NCBI RefSeq assembly: GCF_003987065.1
Contig: NZ_PIPY01000001.1
Span: 1 to 64,000, forward strand
Source of the DNA: Pseudidiomarina insulisalsae
Lineage (GTDB): Bacteria; Pseudomonadota; Gammaproteobacteria; Enterobacterales; Alteromonadaceae
Reading direction: 5' to 3'
Length of the DNA: 64,000 bases
Each line of letters begins with the position of its first letter. The first letter of the stretch is position 1. Shown here one piece after another: positions 54,174 through 63,544 of this stretch. The notes under the pieces are model-generated. The model was given only the letters and a program-made list of their open reading frames with translations, searched no databases and was not told the DNA's origin. The position numbers were made by a program, and so were the translations under genes.

Positions 54174-56477
54174 ATGAAACTAACCTCTTTTCTCACCCAA
54201 CCGCTGCGGCTTGGGCTAAGTGGCGTGGCAGTTATGACCTTGCTTGGTTGCAGCACATTGCCCTCTGCCAACGACCGGGCACAAACTATTACCGCGGGCA
54301 GCGCTGAAGGTGAGCTACTGACGCTGGAAAAGCTGTATACCGAACCGACTTACCACGCTGGCGGCGTGCCGCCGACGCGCTGGCTGGCTGATGGCAGTGG
54401 TTACACCACATTAGAACCCATCGCCGAGGGCGAAGGTCACGACCTGGTACGTTACCACCCGCAAACGCAACAGCGCGATGTTCTTATCAGTGCCGCAGAA
54501 CTGACTCCCAAGGGACAGAGTACACCCTTGCAACTGGCCGACTACCACTGGTCTGAGACCGGGGATAAGTTGCTGATTTTCACCAATACGAAACGCTCAT
54601 GGCGTACCCATACGTTGGGCGATTATTGGGTCTTTGACCTGCAACAGCGCACCTTGCAGCAACTTGGAGCCTTTGCCGAACCGTCAACGTTGCAGTTTGC
54701 TAAATTTGATCCGCAGGCCACACGTGTTGCCTATGTCATGCAGAACAACATTTACGTCGAGCGTTTGCGTGATGGCAAGATCACCCAACTCACCACCGAC
54801 GGCAGTGACACCATTGTCAACGGCACCTTTGACTGGGTAAATGAAGAAGAGTTTTTCCTGCGTGACGGTTTCCGCTGGAGTCCTGATGGCAAAGAGATTG
54901 CTTACTGGCAGTTGGATACCGAAGGTACGCCAATCTTCACCATGATCAACAACACCGACGCTTTGTACCCCACGCTGAAGAGCTTTCCGTATCCGAAAGT
55001 CGGTGAAACCAATGCCGCCATGCGCATTGGCGTCATGCCCGCAGATGGCGGCGAAACGACCTGGATGAAGGTACCTGGCGATCCGCGTCAGCATTATCTG
55101 GTACGCATGCAGTGGGCGGGCAATTCTGACCAGTTAATAATTCAGCAACTGACCCGCTCACAGGCAATCAACCGCGCGTTTCTCGCCGATGCTGACAATG
55201 GCACCGTGCGTGAGGTGTTACGCGAAACCACGGCTAGCTGGGCCGAGTATGTCGACGATGTGCAGTTCCTCGACGATGGCAGCTTTACCTGGTTAAGCGA
55301 GCGCAGCGGTTACCGTCATATTTACCGCGTCGATCGTGACAGCGGACGCCTGAACGCTATCACGCGAGGCAACTGGGACGTGGTTGAAGTGTTGCAGATT
55401 AATGAGCAGCAAGGCTGGGTTTACTTTATTGCGTCACCGGAAACGCCACTTGAGCGTTACTTATTCCGGGCGCGTTTAAATGGTTCAGGACAACTGGAAC
55501 GCCTGACCCCGGACCAGGCTGGCACGCACAGTTATCAGCTCTCCGCCAACGCCGATTACGCCGTGCACACGTACTCCAGCGTAACGCAGGTACCGCAAGT
55601 GGACATGGTGAGCTTACCTGAGCACCAACAAATCCGCATGATCAAAGCCAATGAGACCGCGCAGCAGGCATATAACGCATTAGCGAAGGGCGCGATTGAG
55701 TTCTTTCAGGTAGAAGCACGCGATGGCCTGCCCCTTGATGGCTATTTAATGAAGCCAGTGGACTTCGATCCGACCAAAGAGTACCCAATCCTGTTTTATG
55801 TGTACGGCGAACCCTGGGGGCAAACGGTCAGTAATAGCTGGGGCTATGAGCGTTTCTTATGGCACACTTACTTAACTCAGCAAGGCTATCTTGTCGCTTC
55901 CATTGATAACCGTGGCACCAAGTCCCCGCGTGGTTTCGACTGGCGCCGTTCAATCTACAAGAACCTCGGTGTGGTCACCGTGCGTGACCAATATGACGCC
56001 TTACAACAGATGCTCGATCGCTGGAGCTTTATCGATGAAAACCGCGTCGGTATCTGGGGTCACAGCGGTGGCGGCTCACAAACGCTAAATGCACTGTTCC
56101 GCTACCCGCAGCATTACCATATGGGCATAGCGCTTGCGCCGGTACCCGATCTGACCTTGTACGATACCATCTATCAGGAACGCTATTCTGGCCTGTTGCC
56201 AGAAGCCGCAGAGCGCTACCAGGAAACGTCAGCGATTACGCACGCAGCGAATCTTGAAGGTGACTTGTTACTGGTCCACGGTACCGCCGATGACAACGTT
56301 CACTTCCAGGGCTCAGAGCGCCTGGTAAATGAACTGATTAAACACGGCAAGCAATTTGAGTTCTTTGCCTACCCGAACCGCACCCACGGCTTGCGCGAAG
56401 GCGCAGGGACCACCTTGCACCTGCGAACCATGATGACTGAGTTCCTTAAGGAGAACCTGCCAGCAGGCGGGCGTTAA
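54174..56477 (+). CDS. S9-family (dipeptidyl peptidase IV-like) lipoprotein
   Basis: This 767-aa peptidase starts at MKLTSFLTQ, with a lipobox near residue 26 (LLGC) after a hydrophobic signal. It has a beta-propeller domain (about 70-480) and a C-terminal alpha/beta-hydrolase domain. The nucleophile Ser is in GIWGHSGGGSQTL, the Asp in HGTADDNVHFQGS and the His in YPNRTHGL. The Ser motif is GHSGGG instead of the usual GWSYGG. DPP IV-like enzymes remove dipeptides after proline; the lipid anchor puts this one at the periplasmic face of a membrane. Longer in-frame starts lack a signal. Confidence 0.92.
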   Translation: MKLTSFLTQPLRLGLSGVAVMTLLGCSTLPSANDRAQTITAGSAEGELLTLEKLYTEPTYHAGGVPPTRWLADGSGYTTLEPIAEGEGHDLVRYHPQTQQRDVLISAAELTPKGQSTPLQLADYHWSETGDKLLIFTNTKRSWRTHTLGDYWVFDLQQRTLQQLGAFAEPSTLQFAKFDPQATRVAYVMQNNIYVERLRDGKITQLTTDGSDTIVNGTFDWVNEEEFFLRDGFRWSPDGKEIAYWQLDTEGTPIFTMINNTDALYPTLKSFPYPKVGETNAAMRIGVMPADGGETTWMKVPGDPRQHYLVRMQWAGNSDQLIIQQLTRSQAINRAFLADADNGTVREVLRETTASWAEYVDDVQFLDDGSFTWLSERSGYRHIYRVDRDSGRLNAITRGNWDVVEVLQINEQQGWVYFIASPETPLERYLFRARLNGSGQLERLTPDQAGTHSYQLSANADYAVHTYSSVTQVPQVDMVSLPEHQQIRMIKANETAQQAYNALAKGAIEFFQVEARDGLPLDGYLMKPVDFDPTKEYPILFYVYGEPWGQTVSNSWGYERFLWHTYLTQQGYLVASIDNRGTKSPRGFDWRRSIYKNLGVVTVRDQYDALQQMLDRWSFIDENRVGIWGHSGGGSQTLNALFRYPQHYHMGIALAPVPDLTLYDTIYQERYSGLLPEAAERYQETSAITHAANLEGDLLLVHGTADDNVHFQGSERLVNELIKHGKQFEFFAYPNRTHGLREGAGTTLHLRTMMTEFLKENLPAGGR

Positions 56478-57190
56478 GCAGTTTCGTGGTAATCCAGATA
56501 AGCTTCGTTCAGCACGGTCATGCCGTGCTGACGAAGCCACTGCCCGGCCTGCTGATAATCGTCTGAGTGCTGCGCCACTAAACGCCAGAATGCGGAGCTG
56601 TGATTGAACTCGCGCAAATGACAAAGCTCATGAATAACCACATTGCGAACTACCCATTCCGGCGCCAACCAAAGCTTCCAGGAAAATTTCAACTCCCCCT
56701 GGCGGGAGCAGTGTCCCCACTTACTGGAAAAGTTCGCCATTTGCCAACTTCGCGGCATCCATTCGGGATGCACGGTGGCCCACTCTTGCATGAAGGCATT
56801 TAGCCACTGCAGCGCCTGCTGCTGGTACCAGTTACGAATCACGCCTTTTGGCTCATGAGCCGGATTTGCCCGGGGCGTCACTGTGGCAAAAAGCTGCGCC
56901 CCATCGCGCCAGCAGCGTTTGCGCGGCGCTTGTTGTAGTTGCAGTTGCAGCGGCTCACCTAACCAGCGCAATCGTTCGCCATCGCGCCACAGCCGCTGAT
57001 CAAGTTCGGCCAGACAGTCACGTTGCGCGCGCAGATGTTTGTCGATCCAGCCATGCTTACTTTGCACGAAAGCTGCTATCCTCGCTTCAGACAGGTGCTG
57101 CGGGGCTTGGATAATGACTTCACCGGCCCGAATTTTAATGGCCAGAGAGCGGCGCCGCCTGCTGCGCTGAATGGGATAGATTGCCGTCAT
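56474..57190 (-). CDS. YgjP-like metallopeptidase (DUF45)
   Basis: This 238-aa protein matches the DUF45/YgjP family. The zinc motif is HELCHLREFNHSSAFW (His-Glu-x2-His), preceded by FSSKWGHCSRQGELKFSWKL. The substrate is not known. The stop is shared with the S9 peptidase gene on the other strand (TTAA). It diverges from gor. Confidence 0.9.
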   Translation of the reverse strand: MTAIYPIQRSRRRRSLAIKIRAGEVIIQAPQHLSEARIAAFVQSKHGWIDKHLRAQRDCLAELDQRLWRDGERLRWLGEPLQLQLQQAPRKRCWRDGAQLFATVTPRANPAHEPKGVIRNWYQQQALQWLNAFMQEWATVHPEWMPRSWQMANFSSKWGHCSRQGELKFSWKLWLAPEWVVRNVVIHELCHLREFNHSSAFWRLVAQHSDDYQQAGQWLRQHGMTVLNEAYLDYHETA

Positions 57191-57299
57191 CGGATTTTTC
57201 CTACCTGCGAATTTGCCCGTTGCGTTGCACCCGGGAGTGTTTTAAGTGATCATAACACCCTCAATTTTGACAGATTACCATGTAACAGGAGTACAACGC

Positions 57300-58655
57300 A
57301 TGACTCGACATTATGATTATTTGGCGATTGGTGCAGGTAGCGGCGGAATCGCTTCAGCCAATCGTGCCGCCATTCGTGGCGCAAAAGCCGCCGTTATTGA
57401 AGCAAAAGCGGTCGGTGGCACCTGTGTAAATGTTGGCTGTGTTCCCAAAAAAGTTATGTGGTATGGCGCGCATATTGCCGAAGCGCTCAAATACAGTGAG
57501 GCCTACGGCTTTAAGCTGGAGCAAAAAGGATTCGACTGGGACACGCTGGTGCGTAACCGTGAAGCCTATATTGAACGTATTCACGGCGGCTACAAACGCG
57601 GCTTCGACAGTAATGGGGTTGAGTACATTGAAGGCTTTGCGCGCTTTGTCGATAAAAATACCGTAGAAGTTAATGGTGAAAAAATCACCGCTGACCATAT
57701 CACCATCGCCGTAGGTGGCCGCGCCATTATCCCTTCCTGCGAAGGCGCTGAGCACGGTATCGACTCGGATGGTTTCTTCGCTCTAAAGCAACGCCCGGAA
57801 AAAGCGGTCGTGGTTGGCGCCGGTTACATCGCCGTTGAAATTGCCGGCGTACTCCATGCCTTAGGATCAGACAGCCACTTGCTGGTACGTCGCGAACGTC
57901 CGTTGCGCTACTTTGACGAAGACATTACTGATGGTCTGCTGGAGCGCCTGGCACAGGACGGCCCTACCTTGCACACCAACACAGTGGTTAAGAAAGTGGT
58001 GAAACGCGACGACGGTTTACTTGATGTGCACACCGAAAGTGGCGACGTACTGAACGACGTCGACTGTCTGGTCTGGGCCATCGGTCGTGAGCCTGCCACC
58101 GACAAAATTAATCTCGAAGCGGCAGGGGTTGAAGTCGACCCGGTCGGCTTCGTGCGCACTGACAAATACCAGAATACCAACGTGGAAGGTATTTACGCGG
58201 TAGGCGATATCACCGGCGAAGCGCAACTTACCCCGGTAGCGATTAAAGCAGGCCGGTTGCTGGCCGAACGTTTGTTTAATCCACAAATGCCTGATGCGCA
58301 CATGGATTACAGCCAGATTCCCACGATCGTGTTCAGCCACCCGCCAATTGGCACCGTCGGCCTGACCGAAGTGGAAGCGGTAGCGAAATACGGTGAGGGT
58401 AATATCAAGGTCTATCGCTCCCGATTTGCCGCCATGTATAACGCGGTAACACCCCATCGCGCGCTGAGTACGTTCAAGCTGGTTTGCACCGGTCCTGAAG
58501 AAAAAGTCGTCGGTATTCACGGTATTGGTGAGGGTATGGATGAAATTCTGCAGGGCTTTGCCGTCGCTATGAAAATGGGCGCCACCAAAGCTGACTTTGA
58601 CGCCACGGTCGCCTTGCATCCGACCAGCGCCGAAGAGTTTGTTACGCTGCGCTAA
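57300..58655 (+). CDS. gor: Glutathione reductase
   Basis: Gor reduces glutathione disulfide with NADPH and FAD. The ATG of [16 protein letters not shown] has AGGAG 8 bp upstream and gives 451 aa; an open frame upstream adds 18 codons without a site. The FAD fold is followed by the redox disulfide in [16 protein letters not shown], an NADPH motif [16 protein letters not shown] with [10 protein letters not shown], and the C-terminal catalytic His-Glu in [10 protein letters not shown]. All residues separate it from lipoamide dehydrogenase. Confidence 0.97.
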   Translation: MTRHYDYLAIGAGSGGIASANRAAIRGAKAAVIEAKAVGGTCVNVGCVPKKVMWYGAHIAEALKYSEAYGFKLEQKGFDWDTLVRNREAYIERIHGGYKRGFDSNGVEYIEGFARFVDKNTVEVNGEKITADHITIAVGGRAIIPSCEGAEHGIDSDGFFALKQRPEKAVVVGAGYIAVEIAGVLHALGSDSHLLVRRERPLRYFDEDITDGLLERLAQDGPTLHTNTVVKKVVKRDDGLLDVHTESGDVLNDVDCLVWAIGREPATDKINLEAAGVEVDPVGFVRTDKYQNTNVEGIYAVGDITGEAQLTPVAIKAGRLLAERLFNPQMPDAHMDYSQIPTIVFSHPPIGTVGLTEVEAVAKYGEGNIKVYRSRFAAMYNAVTPHRALSTFKLVCTGPEEKVVGIHGIGEGMDEILQGFAVAMKMGATKADFDATVALHPTSAEEFVTLR

Positions 58656-58673
58656 AGCGCAGCGTATCGCTTT

Positions 58674-59342
58674 TCATAACGCGTCTACTGTCATCGACAG
58701 AATGCGGGAAAGGTGGCTATAAGGTAGCCCGGTCTGCTGATGCCATTCATTGAAGAGGGTCTGCACTTGTTGCAGGCCCTTTTTACTGCCCGGTGATGCA
58801 TCCAGTAACTGGTGATTGCGCAAGGCGGTGAGGACATCAGCGGATAACACATAACCATCCCAACCCACGCGGCGCAAAAAGTGTTGTGCGGTGGCACCGC
58901 CAAGGCGTGAGCCATGCTGTTGCAGATACTGCAGCAACTGCGCTTGTTCAGCCGACGGCCACTGTGCCAGAAACTCGCCAAAGCTGCCGTAGTGTTCAGC
59001 AACTTCAACGATCATCCGCGCATTAACGGGCACCGTTTCAATTTTTTGCCAATTACGGATGATCCGCTCATCGTTGGCTAGCTGCTCCAGCCTTTCCGGC
59101 GGCACCTGCTGCCAATAAACCGGTACAAAGCCACTGAACGCAGCCTCAAAACCCGGCCATTTGTGATCAATGATGCGCCAGACAAAACCTGCGCGAAAAA
59201 TACCACGGGTCAGCTCTGCCAGGTAAAACGCATCGTCGCGTTCACGTAACTGTTGCGCCGGGGTGAGTTTCGGCAAGCGCGCCTGCAGCTCCTGCTCGCC
59301 TTTACGTGCTAATGCGCGCTCATAAAAATAATCAAATTTCAT
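58674..59342 (-). CDS. DNA-3-methyladenine glycosylase I-like protein
   Basis: The family removes 3-methyladenine from alkylated DNA. This 222-aa protein resembles the Tag (COG2818) fold: AELTRGIFRAGFVWRIIDHK in the position of Tag's QQAGLSW segment, a Trp-rich FSGFVPVYWQQV stretch and a C-terminal helix LGGATAQHFLRRVGWDGYVL. The N-terminal and C-terminal zinc cysteines of E. coli Tag are not present. Start is uncertain: ATG chosen at MKFDYFYERAL; another is four codons upstream. Activity on DNA is inferred from family only. Confidence 0.75.
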   Translation of the reverse strand: MKFDYFYERALARKGEQELQARLPKLTPAQQLRERDDAFYLAELTRGIFRAGFVWRIIDHKWPGFEAAFSGFVPVYWQQVPPERLEQLANDERIIRNWQKIETVPVNARMIVEVAEHYGSFGEFLAQWPSAEQAQLLQYLQQHGSRLGGATAQHFLRRVGWDGYVLSADVLTALRNHQLLDASPGSKKGLQQVQTLFNEWHQQTGLPYSHLSRILSMTVDAL

Positions 59343-59429
59343 GGGGGTTACCATTTTCAACCAGGTAAAACAGTGGCAAGCCATGCCTGCTCTGTGCTAA
59401 TTTTCAGATTAACCTAACCCCGAATCAGG

Positions 59430-60455
59430 ATGCGAATGTTTTTACTTATCGTTTTTGCCTTTGTTGCAATTGGCATTTCGTTTTTATGCTCCATTTTAGA
59501 GGCCGCGTTACTCTCCATAACACCGAGCTATATTGCCCAGCAAAAACTCCCGAACCCCAGACTTTACCACCAACTGGAACACCTCAAAGCGACCATTGAT
59601 CGTCCGCTGGCCGCTATTCTGACTCTGAATACCGTAGCGCATACGGTGGGGGCGGCTGGCGTCGGTGCTCAGGTTGGTGTGGTTTATGGCGACGGTTATC
59701 TTGCCATCGCCTCGGCAGTTATGACCGTATTAATTCTGGTACTTTCCGAAATCATTCCAAAGACCATTGGGGCAAAATTCTGGCGAGGGTTAGCGCCAGT
59801 GCTGCCGCCGATACTCAATTTTATGATTTTCATCCTGAAACCTTTTATCTGGCTTTCAGATCTCATTACCCGCCGGATTGGCGGTGAGTCCCATGACATT
59901 GATATCCGCGCGGAAATTAAAGCCCTGGCGACGGTCGGGCATGAACAAAATGCCATCGACAATGAAGAAAAGCGCGTGATCAGCAATATTCTCGATTTGC
60001 ACGCCATTAAAGTCAGTAAAGCGATGACGCCGCGCACAGTTTGCGAGTCTGTATTACCGGAGCGTAGCGTCGGTGAATTCCTGGAACAAGTAAAAGCCAT
60101 GCCCTACTCGCGTTTTCCTATTATTGACGCCGATGAGGAACCACAGGGTCTTATTTTGCGCAATGAGGCATTGGAGTCACATCGCGAAATGGCAATTAAA
60201 GATCTCGCACGGCATATTGAGGTGTTCTCTCCGTCAGTTGACTTAGAAACAGCTCTGACACGCTTTTTGGAAACCCGCCAGCATATGGCCGTGGTGTATG
60301 ACGAACACGGCACCTGGCTTGGTATCATTACGCTTGAAGATATAATTGAAACGATTCTGGGTCAGCCAATTATGGACGAAACTGATATTGTTCCAAGCCT
60401 GCGCCGCTACGCCAAACAACGCTGGGGACAGCGCATAAAAACCGAGCAAGAGTAA
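59430..60455 (+). CDS. CNNM/DUF21 membrane protein with CBS pair
   Basis: This 341-aa protein has the DUF21 membrane domain (about 1-150; ILEAALLSITPSYIA, LILVLSEIIPKTIGAKF) and two CBS domains (about 195-310; AMTPRTVCESVLPERSV, HMAVVYDEHGTWLGIITLEDI). It lacks the C-terminal CorC/HlyC domain. The family is linked to magnesium, cobalt or sodium transport (CNNM, CorC). The start may be the ATG six bases later, which has better spacing to CAGGA. It is the only gene in its transcript by position. Confidence 0.88.
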   Translation: MRMFLLIVFAFVAIGISFLCSILEAALLSITPSYIAQQKLPNPRLYHQLEHLKATIDRPLAAILTLNTVAHTVGAAGVGAQVGVVYGDGYLAIASAVMTVLILVLSEIIPKTIGAKFWRGLAPVLPPILNFMIFILKPFIWLSDLITRRIGGESHDIDIRAEIKALATVGHEQNAIDNEEKRVISNILDLHAIKVSKAMTPRTVCESVLPERSVGEFLEQVKAMPYSRFPIIDADEEPQGLILRNEALESHREMAIKDLARHIEVFSPSVDLETALTRFLETRQHMAVVYDEHGTWLGIITLEDIIETILGQPIMDETDIVPSLRRYAKQRWGQRIKTEQE

Positions 60456-60461
60456 ATAGAG

Positions 60462-60514
60462 GCGTCGCTGGATCAAGTTTTGTTACAAACCAAGCGACGC
60501 AATCACGGTTTTTT
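60462..60514 (+). terminator. Possible terminator after the CNNM gene
   Basis: GCGTCGCT (60462-60469) pairs with AGCGACGC (60493-60500), with an inner partial stem. A T6 run comes 8 nt later (60509-60514). The gap before the T-run weakens the call. Confidence 0.4.
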
Positions 60515-60586
60515 AGTCAAAAAATAGCGTACAACTCTCTAAACTTAGTCTGTTATTCCTTTCTTCATTAACAAGAGCAACGGACT

Positions 60587-63463
60587 ATGAAACGATTATT
60601 TCTTTCGAGCGCGATCAGTCTCGCTTTGCTAAGCGGGTGTACTACTCAGCAAGCGACACCTGCGCAGCCACAGGCTGAGCAAAGCGCACAAGCCCCGGTG
60701 ATTAAGTCACCGAATGATGACCGTCACTATCAAGTGGTTGTGCTGCCCAACCAGCTCGAAGTGATGCTGATCTCTGATCCAACTACGGAAAAATCAGCCG
60801 CCTCATTGAGTGTGGGTGTAGGACTGTTGCAAGATCCGCAAAGCCAGCAGGGTATGGCTCACTATCTGGAACATATGCTATTTCTTGGTACTGAAGATTA
60901 TCCGGATACCAAAGGTTATTCAGAGTTTATGACGGCGAACGGCGGCAGTCAGAATGCATACACCTGGCTTGATATCACCAACTATATGTTTAGCGTCAAT
61001 AACGACGCAGTCGACGAAGCACTGGACCGTTTCTCTGACTTTTTTAAAGCACCCATGCTCTACCCGGAGTATACCGATAAAGAGAAAAATGCGGTGAATG
61101 CCGAATGGTCCATGCGCCGCGAGATGGACTTTTTTGGCCAGTTCAAATTAGCCCGTAATCTCCTTGGCGATCACCCGGCCAACCGGTTTTTGATTGGCAA
61201 CCTGGAGTCGTTGGGTGATAAAGATGGCAGCCCTTTGCATGCCGAAACCGTAGCCTTTTATGAACGCTATTACTCCGCCAATATCATGAAGGTTGCGCTA
61301 TTAGGCAACCAGTCGCTGGCAGAACTAGAGCAGCTCGCCCGCAAACACTTCAGCGAGATTGAGAACAAAGCGATTGCCGAGCCCGAAGTCAGTACCACGC
61401 TCGACTTCGATCATGTTGGCGGCAAGCGTATTCATTACGTTCCCAATCAGGATATCAAGCAGTTACGACTTGAATTTATCATCAACGATAATAGCGACGA
61501 CTTTGCGGTTAAACCCAATCAGTTTATTGCTTATCTGATGGGTTCAGAAATGCCAGGCACGCCCGCATATTTGCTGAAGAACAGCGGCATGATTTCCAGC
61601 CTGAACGTCTCAGCAAGTCCGACACAATACGGTAACTACGGCAGTTTCAGTATTGATGTCAGCCTGACTGACGCTGGCATGCAAAATCGCGAAACCATTA
61701 CCGCCATGTTAATGCAATATCTTGAGCTGATTAAAGCGCAAGGTGTGGACGAGAAGTATTACGCCGAAATCAAAACCAGTCTGCAGAACCAATTCCGCTT
61801 CTTAGAGAAGTCTGACGAATTTGGTTACGTGTCGAACCTGGCCGAAGCCATGCAGAATGTTCCCGCCGCCATGGCCATCGCGGCGCCTTTCCATTACGAG
61901 CGCTTCGATGCCGAAGCGATCCGTAAAGTACTGGATCAGCTAACGCCTGAACGTCTGCGGATCTGGTATGTCAGTCAGCAAGAACCGCATGATAGTGAGC
62001 TGTATTATTACGACGGCAAGTACAAAGTCGTCGATATTAGCGCTGACGAACAGTCGTCCTGGCAACAGGCGCTAAACCTGCCGATGCATCTGCCAGCGGT
62101 CAATAACTTACTTCCGGAGAACTTTGAGCTGGTCGCTGAAACCCAGCCTGAGAAACCTGAGGTGGTCGTTGAGCAAGACGGTATTACGGTATGGCATTAT
62201 CCCAGTGAGGACTTTGCTGACCAGCCGCGCGGCTGGATGAGCATTCATATGAACTACCCGAATGCTTTACAGTCAGCTAAAGCCGATGTCTTACTATCGC
62301 TCTGGCGTGACCTTTACAACCTGCAACAAAGCGCGCTCGCTACTGAGGCGGGTATTGCAGGTATGAACCTGAGTCTGGCGGCGAATACCGGCCTGACATT
62401 GCGCGTAGGCGGCTTTACCGATAAACAGCCGGTATTACTCGAGCAAGCGTTAGCCGAGCTGATAGTTAGCGTGAATGAACAGAACTTCACACAGGCAGTC
62501 GACCGCTACGTGCGCGCCTTGCAGAATCAAGACAAGCAGTTCCCGTTCTATCAGGCCTTCGGTGCTTATAACCGTCTTATCCGCGAAGGTAACTTTAATA
62601 CTGAGCAATTGATCAGCACCGCGCAGTCACTGACGGCGAACGATCTTGAAGTGTTTATGCATGAGTTTTTGCAGCAAAACAACACCCGTATCTTTGCGTT
62701 TGGCAATTACAATCAGGCCGCGCTGGAAAACGTTGTTGCGAAAGTCGCCAACGCCCTGCCCGCCGAGCGCCAGAATGTTGCCTATGAAACGGCTGCCTTC
62801 TGGCTGCCACAGCAGGACAAGACGGTGGTCTGGCAAGAGGATATTGACGTTGCCGATGTCGGTCTGATTGATGTTCACGTCAATCCGACGCCGGGCTATG
62901 CCACGTATGCCGCAGCTACCGTATTGAAGGGACACTTCAGCAATGTCGCGTTCGATCGCTTACGCACTGAAGAGCAATTGGCGTACGCGGTGGGTGGCAC
63001 CGCTACGCGACTCGATGATTACACAGGGTTTGCCATGTATATTCAGACCCCGGTGAAAGACGTGGCCGCGATGCAGGCGCGCTTCGATGCATTCCGCGAC
63101 GAGTATGCAACTGTGCTGGCGGAACTGACCGAAGCCGAGTTTGAGCAGCTTAAGAGCAGTACGCTGGTCACTTTAAAAGAGCCGCCCAAGAATATGTCAG
63201 AAGAAGCCGCTCCACTCATCAGTGACTGGTATCGAGAGGAGTTTGAATTTGACAGCAAGCAGCGCCTGATCGACGCAGTTGAACTGGTGACGCTGGCTGA
63301 TGTTCGCAAGTTTTACCAGGACACCATGCAAAACCCGTCTGCGGCGCGCATTAATGTACAGATGCGTGGCACTAAGTTTGCTGAGCAGCCCTTTGCCGAG
63401 TTTGCTGAACAAACCACGGTTGAGCAGTTAAGCGAGTTTCATGAGCAGATGAAAAAACAGTAG
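60587..63463 (+). CDS. M16-family (pitrilysin/insulinase-like) zinc peptidase lipoprotein
   Basis: This 958-aa peptidase has a lipoprotein signal (MKRLFLSSAISLALLSGC, Cys18; Thr at +2). The inverted zinc motif HYLEH (His-x2-Glu-His) is followed by MLFLGTEDYPDTKGYSEF, and NAYTWLDITNYMF matches the family. The distal Glu ligand is in EKNAVNAEWSMRRE. Four M16 lobes span the protein, the C-terminal pair inactive. E. coli protease III is periplasmic and soluble, while this one has a lipid anchor. Substrates are probably short peptides. Confidence 0.94.
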   Translation: MKRLFLSSAISLALLSGCTTQQATPAQPQAEQSAQAPVIKSPNDDRHYQVVVLPNQLEVMLISDPTTEKSAASLSVGVGLLQDPQSQQGMAHYLEHMLFLGTEDYPDTKGYSEFMTANGGSQNAYTWLDITNYMFSVNNDAVDEALDRFSDFFKAPMLYPEYTDKEKNAVNAEWSMRREMDFFGQFKLARNLLGDHPANRFLIGNLESLGDKDGSPLHAETVAFYERYYSANIMKVALLGNQSLAELEQLARKHFSEIENKAIAEPEVSTTLDFDHVGGKRIHYVPNQDIKQLRLEFIINDNSDDFAVKPNQFIAYLMGSEMPGTPAYLLKNSGMISSLNVSASPTQYGNYGSFSIDVSLTDAGMQNRETITAMLMQYLELIKAQGVDEKYYAEIKTSLQNQFRFLEKSDEFGYVSNLAEAMQNVPAAMAIAAPFHYERFDAEAIRKVLDQLTPERLRIWYVSQQEPHDSELYYYDGKYKVVDISADEQSSWQQALNLPMHLPAVNNLLPENFELVAETQPEKPEVVVEQDGITVWHYPSEDFADQPRGWMSIHMNYPNALQSAKADVLLSLWRDLYNLQQSALATEAGIAGMNLSLAANTGLTLRVGGFTDKQPVLLEQALAELIVSVNEQNFTQAVDRYVRALQNQDKQFPFYQAFGAYNRLIREGNFNTEQLISTAQSLTANDLEVFMHEFLQQNNTRIFAFGNYNQAALENVVAKVANALPAERQNVAYETAAFWLPQQDKTVVWQEDIDVADVGLIDVHVNPTPGYATYAAATVLKGHFSNVAFDRLRTEEQLAYAVGGTATRLDDYTGFAMYIQTPVKDVAAMQARFDAFRDEYATVLAELTEAEFEQLKSSTLVTLKEPPKNMSEEAAPLISDWYREEFEFDSKQRLIDAVELVTLADVRKFYQDTMQNPSAARINVQMRGTKFAEQPFAEFAEQTTVEQLSEFHEQMKKQ

Positions 63464-63493
63464 CTAGCCCTTAGAGCGACTGCGGGAGCAACG

Positions 63494-63521
63494 TTGGGAA
63501 CAGTAGTTTACCTGTTCCCAA
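63494..63521. terminator. 10-bp hairpin between M16 gene and repeat-protein gene
   Basis: TTGGGAACAG (63494-63503) pairs perfectly with CTGTTCCCAA (63512-63521) around an 8-nt loop. It lies in the gap between two convergent genes. No T-run follows on either strand, so it may be a terminator aided by Rho or a 3'-end stabiliser. Confidence 0.5.
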
Positions 63522-63544
63522 TCGCGCTGCGTCATAGCCGCAAA

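Noticed and set aside
58017-58619. 200-aa open frame antisense to gor
   Set aside because: It lies fully within gor, whose motifs are certain, and has no ribosome site or similarity.
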